DNA of 5,048 nucleotides, from assembly GCA_947502805.1 (NCBI GenBank), contig CANNBR010000059.1, positions 1-5,048 of the forward strand. The letters run 5' to 3'. The stretch's first letter is position 1. Each line of letters begins with the position of its first letter. The notes beneath the pieces are model-generated. The model was not told where the DNA came from. It worked only from the letters and a program-made list of their open reading frames with translations, and made no database searches. This DNA is from a bacterium (GTDB lineage: Bacteria; Babelota; Babeliae; Babelales; CAIQNR01). Below are positions 1-5,048 of the stretch, in pieces. The position numbers and the translations under genes were made by a program.

Positions 1-1562
1 TCAATACGACGACTTTCGTGCCGTTCCGTTCCAAGAATATAAAGACCGCCAGCCACTAATGAGTCGAGGCTTAGTTTTATATCGGTACCACGACCAGCCA
101 TATTAGTAGCAATCGTAATTTTTCCTCGCTGACCGGCAGATGCAATAATATCCGCTTCTCGCTCATGTTGTTTTGCGTTAAGTACATCGTGCGGAATACC
201 TTCTTTACGAAGAACATTGCTCAGAGCTTCAGATTTTTCAACTGCAATAGTACCAATTAAAACTGGTTGGCCTTTTTTAAAACGTTCTTTAACGTCTTCA
301 ACAATAGCTCTATACTTTGCAGCTTCAGATAAGAAAATAAGATCATTTTTATCATCACGAATCATCTTCATATTGGTAGGAATCGAGATAACATCAAGTT
401 TATAAATATTATGAAACTCTTCAGCTTCTGTCATAGCAGTACCAGTCATACCAGCAAGCTTAGTGAATAATCGAAAAAGATTTTGCAAGGTTATAGAAGC
501 AAGCGTTTGCGTTTCACGCTCAAGTTCAACACCCTCTTTTGCTTCCAATGCTTGATGAAGCCCATCACTATAACGTCTTCCTGCAAGGATACGTCCGGTA
601 AATTCATCAACGATAAATACTTGCTTATCCTGAACTAGATATTCAACGTCTTTATGGAATAAAGAATGAGCGCGTAAAGCTTGGGTAACATGATGTAATA
701 AACTCAAATACTCAACTGCATAGAGATTTTTTATTTTGAAAAATGCTTCTATTTTGTCATTTCCAGATTCAGTTAAATGCACTGAGCGTTGCTTTTCATC
801 AACCTCATAGTCTTCTCCTTTTTCAAGAAGAGAAACTGCCTTATTTGCTCCAAAATAAAGCTCACTACTTTCACCAGAACCACCAGAAATTATAAGAGGT
901 GTACGAGCTTCATCAATCAAAATCGAGTCAACTTCGTCAACAATGGCAAACGTCAAATCACGCTGCACATAATCTTCTAAACGGAACTTCATATTATCGC
1001 GAAGATAATCAAAGCCGAGTTCGCTATTGGTGGCATACACAATATCTGCTTGATATGCTTTTTTACGATCTTCGTCAGAAAGAGAATGTTGAACAACTCC
1101 AACGGACATGCCCAACATTTCAAAAACAGGCTCCATCCACGCAGCATCTCGTCGAACCAAGTAATCGTTCACTGTAACCAAGAAGGAACTCTTTCCTGAA
1201 AGTGCATTTAAATACAAAGCCAAGATTGCAGTAAGGGTTTTTCCTTCACCAGTCTTCATTTCAGGAATTTTACCTTGATGAAGCACAATGCCACCCATTA
1301 GCTGCACGTCATAGTGGCGTTGGCCTAACTTTCTTTTTGAAGCTTCACGAACTACTGCAAAAACTTCTGGTAGTAAATCGTCAAGCGTTTTACCTTGAGC
1401 AAACTGTTTTCTAAATTCAATGGTTTTTTTCGACAACTGATCATCGCTTAAAGCACTTATTTCTGGTTCGAATGCATTGATTCGTTGCACAAGAGGATGT
1501 AGCTTTTTAAGCTCTCGATCGTTGCGTGAGCCTATAATTTTGGCAAGTATCGAACTAATCAT
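1..1562 (-). CDS. secA: SecA preprotein translocase ATPase, N-terminal 520 residues (runs off the window)
   Basis: Cytoplasmic ATPase motor that pushes unfolded preproteins through SecYEG. The reading frame is open from the ATG at 1562 to the window edge. Motifs fall at almost the same residue numbers as in E. coli SecA: Walker A MKTGEGKT (102-109), the Walker B/DEAD-type DEVD (209-212), the VDEFTGR...GRRYSDGLHQA segment (318-338) ending the preprotein cross-linking domain (about 221-367), LAGMTGTA (369-376), TIAVEKSE (438-445), NAKQHEREADI (462-472) and TNMAGRGTDI (486-495). Both lobes of the ATPase are therefore present, but the end of NBD2, the helical scaffold and wing domains and any C-terminal zinc tail lie outside. 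The start is supported by AAAGAGG 9-10 bases upstream. It sits 64 bases downstream of pgeF on the same strand, so cotranscription is likely. No frameshift or missing catalytic residue was seen. The family assignment is secure. Confidence 0.98.
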   Translation of the reverse strand, partial: MISSILAKIIGSRNDRELKKLHPLVQRINAFEPEISALSDDQLSKKTIEFRKQFAQGKTLDDLLPEVFAVVREASKRKLGQRHYDVQLMGGIVLHQGKIPEMKTGEGKTLTAILALYLNALSGKSSFLVTVNDYLVRRDAAWMEPVFEMLGMSVGVVQHSLSDEDRKKAYQADIVYATNSELGFDYLRDNMKFRLEDYVQRDLTFAIVDEVDSILIDEARTPLIISGGSGESSELYFGANKAVSLLEKGEDYEVDEKQRSVHLTESGNDKIEAFFKIKNLYAVEYLSLLHHVTQALRAHSLFHKDVEYLVQDKQVFIVDEFTGRILAGRRYSDGLHQALEAKEGVELERETQTLASITLQNLFRLFTKLAGMTGTAMTEAEEFHNIYKLDVISIPTNMKMIRDDKNDLIFLSEAAKYRAIVEDVKERFKKGQPVLIGTIAVEKSEALSNVLRKEGIPHDVLNAKQHEREADIIASAGQRGKITIATNMAGRGTDIKLSLDSLVAGGLYILGTERHESRRI

Positions 1563-1587
1563 TTTATCAAGCCTCTTTATATAAAAA

Positions 1588-1614
1588 AATTTAAAATAAT
1601 TATCTAAGTGTAAA
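1588..1614 (-). promoter_or_regulatory. weak candidate promoter for secA
   Basis: In the 64-base pgeF-secA gap, the minus strand reads TTTACA (1614-1609, five of six matches to the -35 consensus), then 15 bases, then TAAATT (1593-1588, four of six to the -10). The spacing is short and the region is so A/T-rich that chance matches are expected. No hairpin terminator and no SecM-like leader ORF was seen in the gap. Read-through from pgeF is at least as likely a source of secA transcript. Confidence 0.2.
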
Positions 1615-1626
1615 CTACGATGATCA

Positions 1627-2370
1627 CTATTTCAACGAAACAATCGTAAGTTGACGCAAAGGACTCATTTTTTCACGTCGATACGAACAATAAACTGGCT
1701 TGCAGATGGTGCATTCAGCATATGAAAAATCGAAATCACTCTCTACAAAACCTTTTTCAAAAAAAATTAGTTTAAAAAATAAAATTGAATCAAAAAATAA
1801 TCTGCCATCTCGCTCAAAAAGAGCAGCTTTAAGAAATCTCTCAATCGATGGTCGTAAAGCACGTGCTTGATCAAAAAAACCTTTTCCCACTTCATAACAA
1901 CAAGCATGTGCTGATGGCCCTACAATAAAAGAAATATCAGAAATAATAGACCCATATTCAAATTGCATGTGATCAACAGCTTTCTCAACTATCCCTGAAA
2001 CAAGACCCTTCCACCCTGCGTGAATAACTCCCACAGCTTTTTTAACAGGATCAACAAGAACAATAGCTAAGCAATCAGCTGTTGCAACACCTATACCTAC
2101 ACCAGGAACATTGGTCAGCAGATAATCACCATCTTGCATAAACACTGAAATATCAAGGTTTTCTTGCGTTATTACCGCTCCCTCAATGCCATGCACTTGA
2201 TGCAAAAAAACATAGCTGTTTGGAAAAAGTAAAAACTCTTTTTGAATGGCAATAAATGGTTCTTCAGCTATAAATTTACTACTTTTTTTACCCCGAATTA
2301 AAGCGGGATCTAGTGCAGTACTTTTGTTTCCAAAAAATATCTGAATTAAATGGTCTTGATAATAGGACAT
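1627..2370 (-). CDS. pgeF: Peptidoglycan editing factor PgeF (YfiH/YlmD, multicopper-oxidase-like DUF152 family)
   Basis: Single-domain protein of 247 residues, close to E. coli YfiH (243). The family's metal-site residues are all present: His60 in LHQVHG, Cys100 in ATADC and His117 in HAGWKG. Other hallmarks are QDGDYLLTN (79-87), GPSAHACCYEVG (151-162) and the C-terminal CTICKP...SYRRE (220-233). Family members have been described as removing wrongly incorporated serine from UDP-MurNAc-tripeptide precursors, and in other work as purine nucleoside phosphorylase/adenosine deaminase enzymes; the older label 'laccase' is not well founded. The function here is inferred from homology. The ATG at 2370 has AAAGG seven bases upstream and the stop is TAG. 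Residues 191-208 are unusually Phe-rich (LFFD, LFFK, LIFF) but align with a normal family segment. Its place beside ftsZ matches the ylmD position in Gram-positive clusters. Confidence 0.93.
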   Translation of the reverse strand: MSYYQDHLIQIFFGNKSTALDPALIRGKKSSKFIAEEPFIAIQKEFLLFPNSYVFLHQVHGIEGAVITQENLDISVFMQDGDYLLTNVPGVGIGVATADCLAIVLVDPVKKAVGVIHAGWKGLVSGIVEKAVDHMQFEYGSIISDISFIVGPSAHACCYEVGKGFFDQARALRPSIERFLKAALFERDGRLFFDSILFFKLIFFEKGFVESDFDFSYAECTICKPVYCSYRREKMSPLRQLTIVSLK

Positions 2371-2424
2371 AGAAAAGCCTTTAACCTTATTAAGTAGAGA
2401 AAAACTCCAGTGTACAGAAAATAA

Positions 2425-2430
2425 ATCATA
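2425..2430 (-). promoter_or_regulatory. weak candidate -10 element for pgeF in the divergent intergenic region
   Basis: The minus strand reads TATGAT (five of six to TATAAT), about 55 bases before the pgeF ATG. No convincing -35 hexamer lies 16-18 bases further upstream (ACGGTT or close variants only). pgeF and the plus-strand gene diverge across only 103 bases (2371-2473) and pgeF is cut off from ftsZ by a terminator, so promoters for both must lie in or near this gap. Their exact positions cannot be read with confidence. I saw no good promoter for the plus-strand gene. Confidence 0.22.
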
Positions 2431-2462
2431 TGGTATCTCTCAGTCTAAACCGTCTAACTAAA

Positions 2463-2468
2463 AAGGAG
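2463..2468 (+). promoter_or_regulatory. Shine-Dalgarno site of the plus-strand orphan gene
   Basis: AAGGAG ends five bases before the ATG at 2474. It is a near-consensus ribosome binding site on the plus strand. It is the best evidence, together with the signal peptide and the downstream terminator, that this small reading frame is a real translated gene. Confidence 0.8.
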
Positions 2469-2473
2469 CCTTC

Positions 2474-2953
2474 ATGTTAAAACTCAAGAAACAGTTCATT
2501 CTTGCCCTTGTTCTCACTACAGCTTGTGCACAAGGATCCCAAGAAAAGATAAAAAACAGCATAAGAAAAAACACAAAAGAATTAGTAAAATCAGCCACTG
2601 ATAATGTCCAAGCAGCTCTGTGCTCGGCCGCCAAAGGAGCTGACCATCTTTTATACCCAGCATTATGTTTTTTTGTAGGAAAAAGTGCTTATGATAGAGG
2701 GGTTAGTGCAATTCTTCCAAGTGCCCCTGAAGGATTAGAAAAACTAGAAGACTATGTTCCTGGAGCCAATTCAGCTCGCCATGGACTCACTTGCGTAGTA
2801 ATCGGTGGAGCCGTTTGTGTTGGCCTTAATTATCTTTCAAGCATCGCCCAAGTAAATGCATTCTTTAAAACAAACATGCCTCACCTTTCAGCGTTATTAC
2901 ATAATATAAAAATAGATCTTTCTCCTGAAGATGACATAAGAAAAAATAACTAA
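2474..2953 (+). CDS. Small exported or membrane-associated protein of unknown function (159 aa)
   Basis: I do not recognise a family. The protein starts with a classic signal peptide: basic n-region (MLKLKKQ), hydrophobic core (FILALVLTT), then an Ala-Cys-Ala box at 17-19 that suits signal peptidase I cleavage before Gln20. Residues 22-57 are Lys/Ala-rich and probably helical. A short hydrophobic stretch (about 59-69) and a longer one (about 104-124, Gly/Val/Cys-rich) follow; the latter could be a membrane helix or a buried helix. The tail is charged (EDDIRKNN). There are five cysteines (18, 50, 65, 107, 115). A near-perfect ribosome binding site lies five bases before the ATG and a strong terminator follows the TAA. 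It faces against its neighbours inside a division cluster. It is likely inner-membrane or periplasmic; no role can be assigned. A lipoprotein is possible but the lipobox is poor. Confidence 0.8.
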   Translation: MLKLKKQFILALVLTTACAQGSQEKIKNSIRKNTKELVKSATDNVQAALCSAAKGADHLLYPALCFFVGKSAYDRGVSAILPSAPEGLEKLEDYVPGANSARHGLTCVVIGGAVCVGLNYLSSIAQVNAFFKTNMPHLSALLHNIKIDLSPEDDIRKNN

Positions 2954-2970
2954 AAAAAAGAGAACGATGC

Positions 2971-3012
2971 AAAAAAAAAGAGAATGGCTTTAAAACCATT
3001 CTCTTTTTTTTT
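2971..3012. terminator. Bidirectional Rho-independent terminator between the orphan gene and ftsZ
   Basis: A perfect inverted repeat: nine A's plus GAGAATGG (2971-2987), an eight-base loop CTTTAAAA (2988-2995), then CCATTCTC plus nine T's (2996-3012). The core is an 8-bp stem, extended to 17 bp if the A and T tracts pair. Read rightward, the T tract follows the stem and would end the plus-strand gene, whose stop is at 2951-2953. Read leftward, the A tract becomes the U tract and would end ftsZ, whose stop is at 3042-3044. It therefore insulates ftsA-ftsZ from pgeF-secA. Confidence 0.9.
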
Positions 3013-3041
3013 GACAGAAACAAAACTATTGCAAGTCTCGC

Positions 3042-4931
3042 TTATTCAGCTCTTCGTTCTTTTGCATGCTTTCTCATAAAAGCAGGAACATCAAGGTCAT
3101 TAATATCTATAGCTTGTGGTGCTGCAGCTTGTTGAATAGGAGCTTCTTTTTGCTCTAATGTAACTGCTGCAACAACTTCCGGTTGTAGTTCAACTACTAC
3201 TGCCATGCTTTCTTGTGCTCTACTTGCAGCACCTTTAATCAGTGCTGCTTTTCTTGCCAACAACTCTGCTTCTTCACGCAATAATTGTTCAAATTCTTCA
3301 TCTTCAGTCATTGGTTGTACTGGACAAGAAAGCTCTTCTCGTTTTTCTATCAAACAAGAAAGTTCTTCTGGAACATGACGCATTAAAATCGAGCTATCAT
3401 CTTTCTCATTCACCATAACTGAAGCTAATGTATAACCTTCGATTTTTGTTGCATGAGGTGTGCAAATACTAGCTGGTTGTTCTTGAATAATAGAAGTCGC
3501 TTCTAACTTAACAAACACTTGTGGCGCTTGTTCAATTACAGGCTCTTTTTTAATCTCTTGAGTGGGCTGATAAAAAAATTCTTCCTTTTTATTTACCACT
3601 GCACATTCGCTGCCGCTCACTCTGAGCTCAGGCGTAACCTGCGGGGCTGAGGCATAATCTTCGGATTCTGTAATCGATTGATACACGGGAGCAGCTTCTT
3701 GAATAAATGGTTGATGATAGACAGCGGTAGCTTCCTGAATAAATGGGCGATGATAGGCTGGAGCCGCTTCGATAGCTACTTCCTTTTTTTCATTGCCCGC
3801 CGCTGAGGCTAAGGCGCAACTTTCAGAAATTGGCTGTGGTCTATCAACTGGTTGAGCATATAATTTTTGAACAAGCGCTTCTGTTTGCTGAAGAATGCTC
3901 GCCGTTGGCTGCATATACACTTTTTCAATTGGAGCTTCTTGTTGTTGCTGAACTCTTACTGAACGATCAGCAGGAAATCCTGTAGCAATAATAGTTACCG
4001 ATACTTCATTACCCATTTGACTATCAATAACAGACCCGAGAATAATATTTGCATCTTCATCGGCTTGTTCATAAATAACGGACGCAGCCTCACTTATTTC
4101 TTGTAATCCTAGATCGATACCACCAGTAATATTTAAAAGGACAGAACGGGCTCCAGCGATACTCATATTTTCCAACAATGGCGAGTTTATCGCTTCTAAC
4201 GCAGCTTTTTTTGCACGCCCTTGCCCGGAACAACGAGCGGTTCCCATGACAGCAATGCCTTTGTCTTTCATGATTTCTCTGACATCAGCAAAATCAACAT
4301 TGATATGGCCTGAGCGAGTAATGATATCTGAAATGCTCCGTACTGATTGATTTAAAACTTCGTTGATCATGCCAAATGCTTCAATCATCGATACTTTGTC
4401 ATCAGTGACTTCAAGAAGTCTTTGGTTAGGAATAATCAAGAGAGTGTCTGCAGTTGCCTTGATAGTTTCTAATGCTTGTTCGGTGATACGTGCACGGCGC
4501 TTACCTTCAAATAAAAATGGCTTTGTTATAACTACGATAGTTAAAATGCCTTTTTCTTTTAGTGCTTGCACAATAACGGGAATTGCTCCTGAACCTGTTC
4601 CACCACCCATACCGCCAGTCACAAATACAATGTCAGCATCGCTCAAGGACTGCATTACTTTATCCAGATCCTCTTCTGCTGCACGCTTACCAATTTCTGG
4701 GTTTGCACCAGCTCCAAGGCCTTTGGTTGATTTTAAACCGATCTGAATTTTAGTTCCTGCAAGCGATATACGAAGAGCTTGTGCATCAGTATTGACTGCA
4801 TAAAACTCCGCCCCCTTAAACCCTGATTCAACCATGCAGTTAATAGTGTTTCCTCCAGCTCCCCCAACTCCCACTACTTTTATGCAAGCAACGGCACCAT
4901 GGCCTTTTTCTTCTTGCTCAAGATGTATCAT
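3042..4931 (-). CDS. ftsZ: FtsZ cell-division GTPase with a very long C-terminal linker (629 aa)
   Basis: Tubulin-like GTPase that polymerises into the Z-ring at midcell. Numbered from the ATG at 4931, the core has VGVGGAGGN (20-28), NTDAQAL (47-53), the tubulin signature GGMGGGTGSG (106-115), the PFLFEGKRR segment (138-146), the synergy loop NVDFADV (211-217, with catalytic Asp213 and Asp216) and ends near ATGFP (316-320). A low-complexity linker of about 285 residues follows (E. coli has about 50), rich in Gln, Glu, Ala and Pro and holding internal repeats. Residues 542-566 form a strongly charged predicted helix. The C-terminal peptide DINDLDVPAFMRK (609-621) is the usual docking site for FtsA and other partners, followed by a basic tail. 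I chose ATG 4931 because AAGGAG lies seven bases upstream; the in-frame GTG at 4937 is only one base from it. It lies 24 bases after ftsA, in the same operon. Confidence 0.98.
   Translation of the reverse strand: MIHLEQEEKGHGAVACIKVVGVGGAGGNTINCMVESGFKGAEFYAVNTDAQALRISLAGTKIQIGLKSTKGLGAGANPEIGKRAAEEDLDKVMQSLSDADIVFVTGGMGGGTGSGAIPVIVQALKEKGILTIVVITKPFLFEGKRRARITEQALETIKATADTLLIIPNQRLLEVTDDKVSMIEAFGMINEVLNQSVRSISDIITRSGHINVDFADVREIMKDKGIAVMGTARCSGQGRAKKAALEAINSPLLENMSIAGARSVLLNITGGIDLGLQEISEAASVIYEQADEDANIILGSVIDSQMGNEVSVTIIATGFPADRSVRVQQQQEAPIEKVYMQPTASILQQTEALVQKLYAQPVDRPQPISESCALASAAGNEKKEVAIEAAPAYHRPFIQEATAVYHQPFIQEAAPVYQSITESEDYASAPQVTPELRVSGSECAVVNKKEEFFYQPTQEIKKEPVIEQAPQVFVKLEATSIIQEQPASICTPHATKIEGYTLASVMVNEKDDSSILMRHVPEELSCLIEKREELSCPVQPMTEDEEFEQLLREEAELLARKAALIKGAASRAQESMAVVVELQPEVVAAVTLEQKEAPIQQAAAPQAIDINDLDVPAFMRKHAKERRAE
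3324..3369 (-). repeat. 30-bp-period tandem duplication in the ftsZ linker
   Basis: ACAAGAAAGCTCTTCT (3324-3339) recurs as ACAAGAAAGTTCTTCT (3354-3369), 15 of 16 bases the same, exactly 30 bases apart. In the protein this gives EELSC twice, ten residues apart (522-526 and 532-536). The in-frame spacing and near identity point to a fairly recent duplication within the coding sequence. Confidence 0.75.
3678..3767 (-). repeat. 36-bp (12-residue) tandem repeat in the ftsZ linker, two full copies and a partial third
   Basis: The protein reads AAPAYHRPFIQE (389-400), ATAVYHQPFIQE (401-412), then a partial AAPVYQ (413-418). At DNA level 3694-3720 and 3730-3756 agree at 24 of 27 bases and are 36 bases apart. 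The repeat is in frame, so copy number could change without breaking FtsZ. It lies in the middle of the disordered linker, away from the GTPase core and the C-terminal peptide. Confidence 0.88.
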
Positions 4932-4938
4932 GTTCACT

Positions 4939-4944
4939 CTCCTT
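4939..4944 (-). promoter_or_regulatory. Shine-Dalgarno site that decides the ftsZ start
   Basis: On the minus strand AAGGAG sits in the 24-base ftsA-ftsZ gap. It is seven bases from the ATG at 4931, which is ideal, and one base from the in-frame GTG at 4937, which is too close. FtsZ is therefore best annotated as starting MIHLEQ. Confidence 0.85.
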
Positions 4945-4955
4945 GCTTTACGACC

Positions 4956-5048
4956 CTAAAAAAAGTCAGAAACCCACGATTTCATACGCATCAATAAACG
5001 GGTTACCCCTTTTTGATCATCATTAAACAAGCCTGAAGAACGTCCTTT
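4956..5048 (-). CDS. ftsA: FtsA, C-terminal 30 residues only (enters from the right edge)
   Basis: The minus strand reads in frame from the window edge to TAG at 4958-4956. The peptide contains GVTRLLMRMKSWVSDFF as its last 17 residues. This is the typical end of FtsA: a flexible stretch and then an amphipathic helix with basic and large hydrophobic residues, closing in a Trp...Phe-Phe tail, which anchors FtsA, and through it FtsZ, to the inner face of the membrane. Nothing of the actin-like ATPase fold is inside the window, so the call rests on this helix and on the position 24 bases before ftsZ, the usual place of ftsA. The two genes are almost certainly cotranscribed. Confidence 0.87.
   Translation of the reverse strand, partial: KGRSSGLFNDDQKGVTRLLMRMKSWVSDFF

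Noticed and set aside
217..405. 62-residue plus-strand reading frame
   Set aside because: It lies wholly antisense to the conserved secA coding frame; it has no ribosome site or recognisable product.
789..1177. Two overlapping plus-strand reading frames (63 and 92 residues)
   Set aside because: Both are antisense to secA codons for strongly conserved residues (the DEVD and preceding region), so they are frame shadows.
1563..1626. SecM-like arrest leader or terminator ahead of secA
   Set aside because: The 64-base gap has no stable hairpin with a T tract and no plausible small reading frame.
2510..2535. Lipoprotein signal (TTAC lipobox) in the orphan protein
   Set aside because: The -3 and -2 residues are both Thr rather than Leu and Ala/Ser; the Ala-Cys-Ala box suits signal peptidase I better. 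It is not fully excluded.
2371..3041. Mobile element carrying the plus-strand gene
   Set aside because: No transposase, no terminal inverted repeats and no target-site duplication were seen around it; the only inverted repeat is a terminator.
4363..4746. 127-residue plus-strand reading frame
   Set aside because: It is antisense to the FtsZ GTPase core, including the GGGTGSG signature; its openness follows from the codon use of ftsZ.
4935..4937. GTG as the ftsZ start, giving 631 residues
   Set aside because: It is only one base from the Shine-Dalgarno sequence; the ATG six bases on has ideal spacing.

Overview
The window is the tail end of a bacterial division and cell-wall (dcw) cluster from a low-GC, A/T-rich genome. 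Five protein genes fill almost all of it. Four lie on the minus strand, in the order ftsA (last 30 codons only), ftsZ, pgeF (yfiH/ylmD family) and secA (first 520 codons only). One small gene of unknown function lies on the plus strand between ftsZ and pgeF. I see no tRNA, rRNA, CRISPR array or mobile element, and no gene-free stretch above 105 bases.

The sequence alone does not fix the organism. FtsA, FtsZ and a full-type SecA make it a bacterium. The order ftsA-ftsZ-pgeF-secA merges two familiar arrangements: ftsZ next to pgeF/ylmD in many Gram-positives, and ftsA-ftsZ-lpxC-secA in enterobacteria. Low GC, a small exported orphan protein and a divergent FtsZ tail would suit a host-associated, little-cultured lineage (Dependentiae/TM6 is one guess), but this is inference.

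Region by region: positions 5048-4956 hold the end of ftsA with its membrane-targeting helix. ftsZ (4931-3042) follows after a 24-base gap that carries a strong Shine-Dalgarno site. Positions 2954-3041 separate the converging ends of ftsZ and the plus-strand gene and hold a perfect hairpin flanked by A and T tracts, well suited to stop transcription from both sides. The plus-strand gene (2474-2953) encodes a 159-residue protein with a signal peptide and a hydrophobic stretch. It diverges from pgeF across 103 bases (2371-2473). pgeF (2370-1627) and secA (1562 to the left edge) are 64 bases apart with no terminator seen between them, so they probably share a transcript.

Functionally, FtsA tethers FtsZ filaments to the membrane for septation, PgeF keeps wrong amino acids out of peptidoglycan precursors, and SecA drives protein export through SecYEG. 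The most unusual feature is FtsZ. Its GTPase core is ordinary, but it carries a linker of about 285 residues that contains recent tandem duplications and a charged predicted helix before the usual C-terminal peptide. The plus-strand orphan gene, with its own strand and terminator inside a conserved cluster, is the second point of interest.
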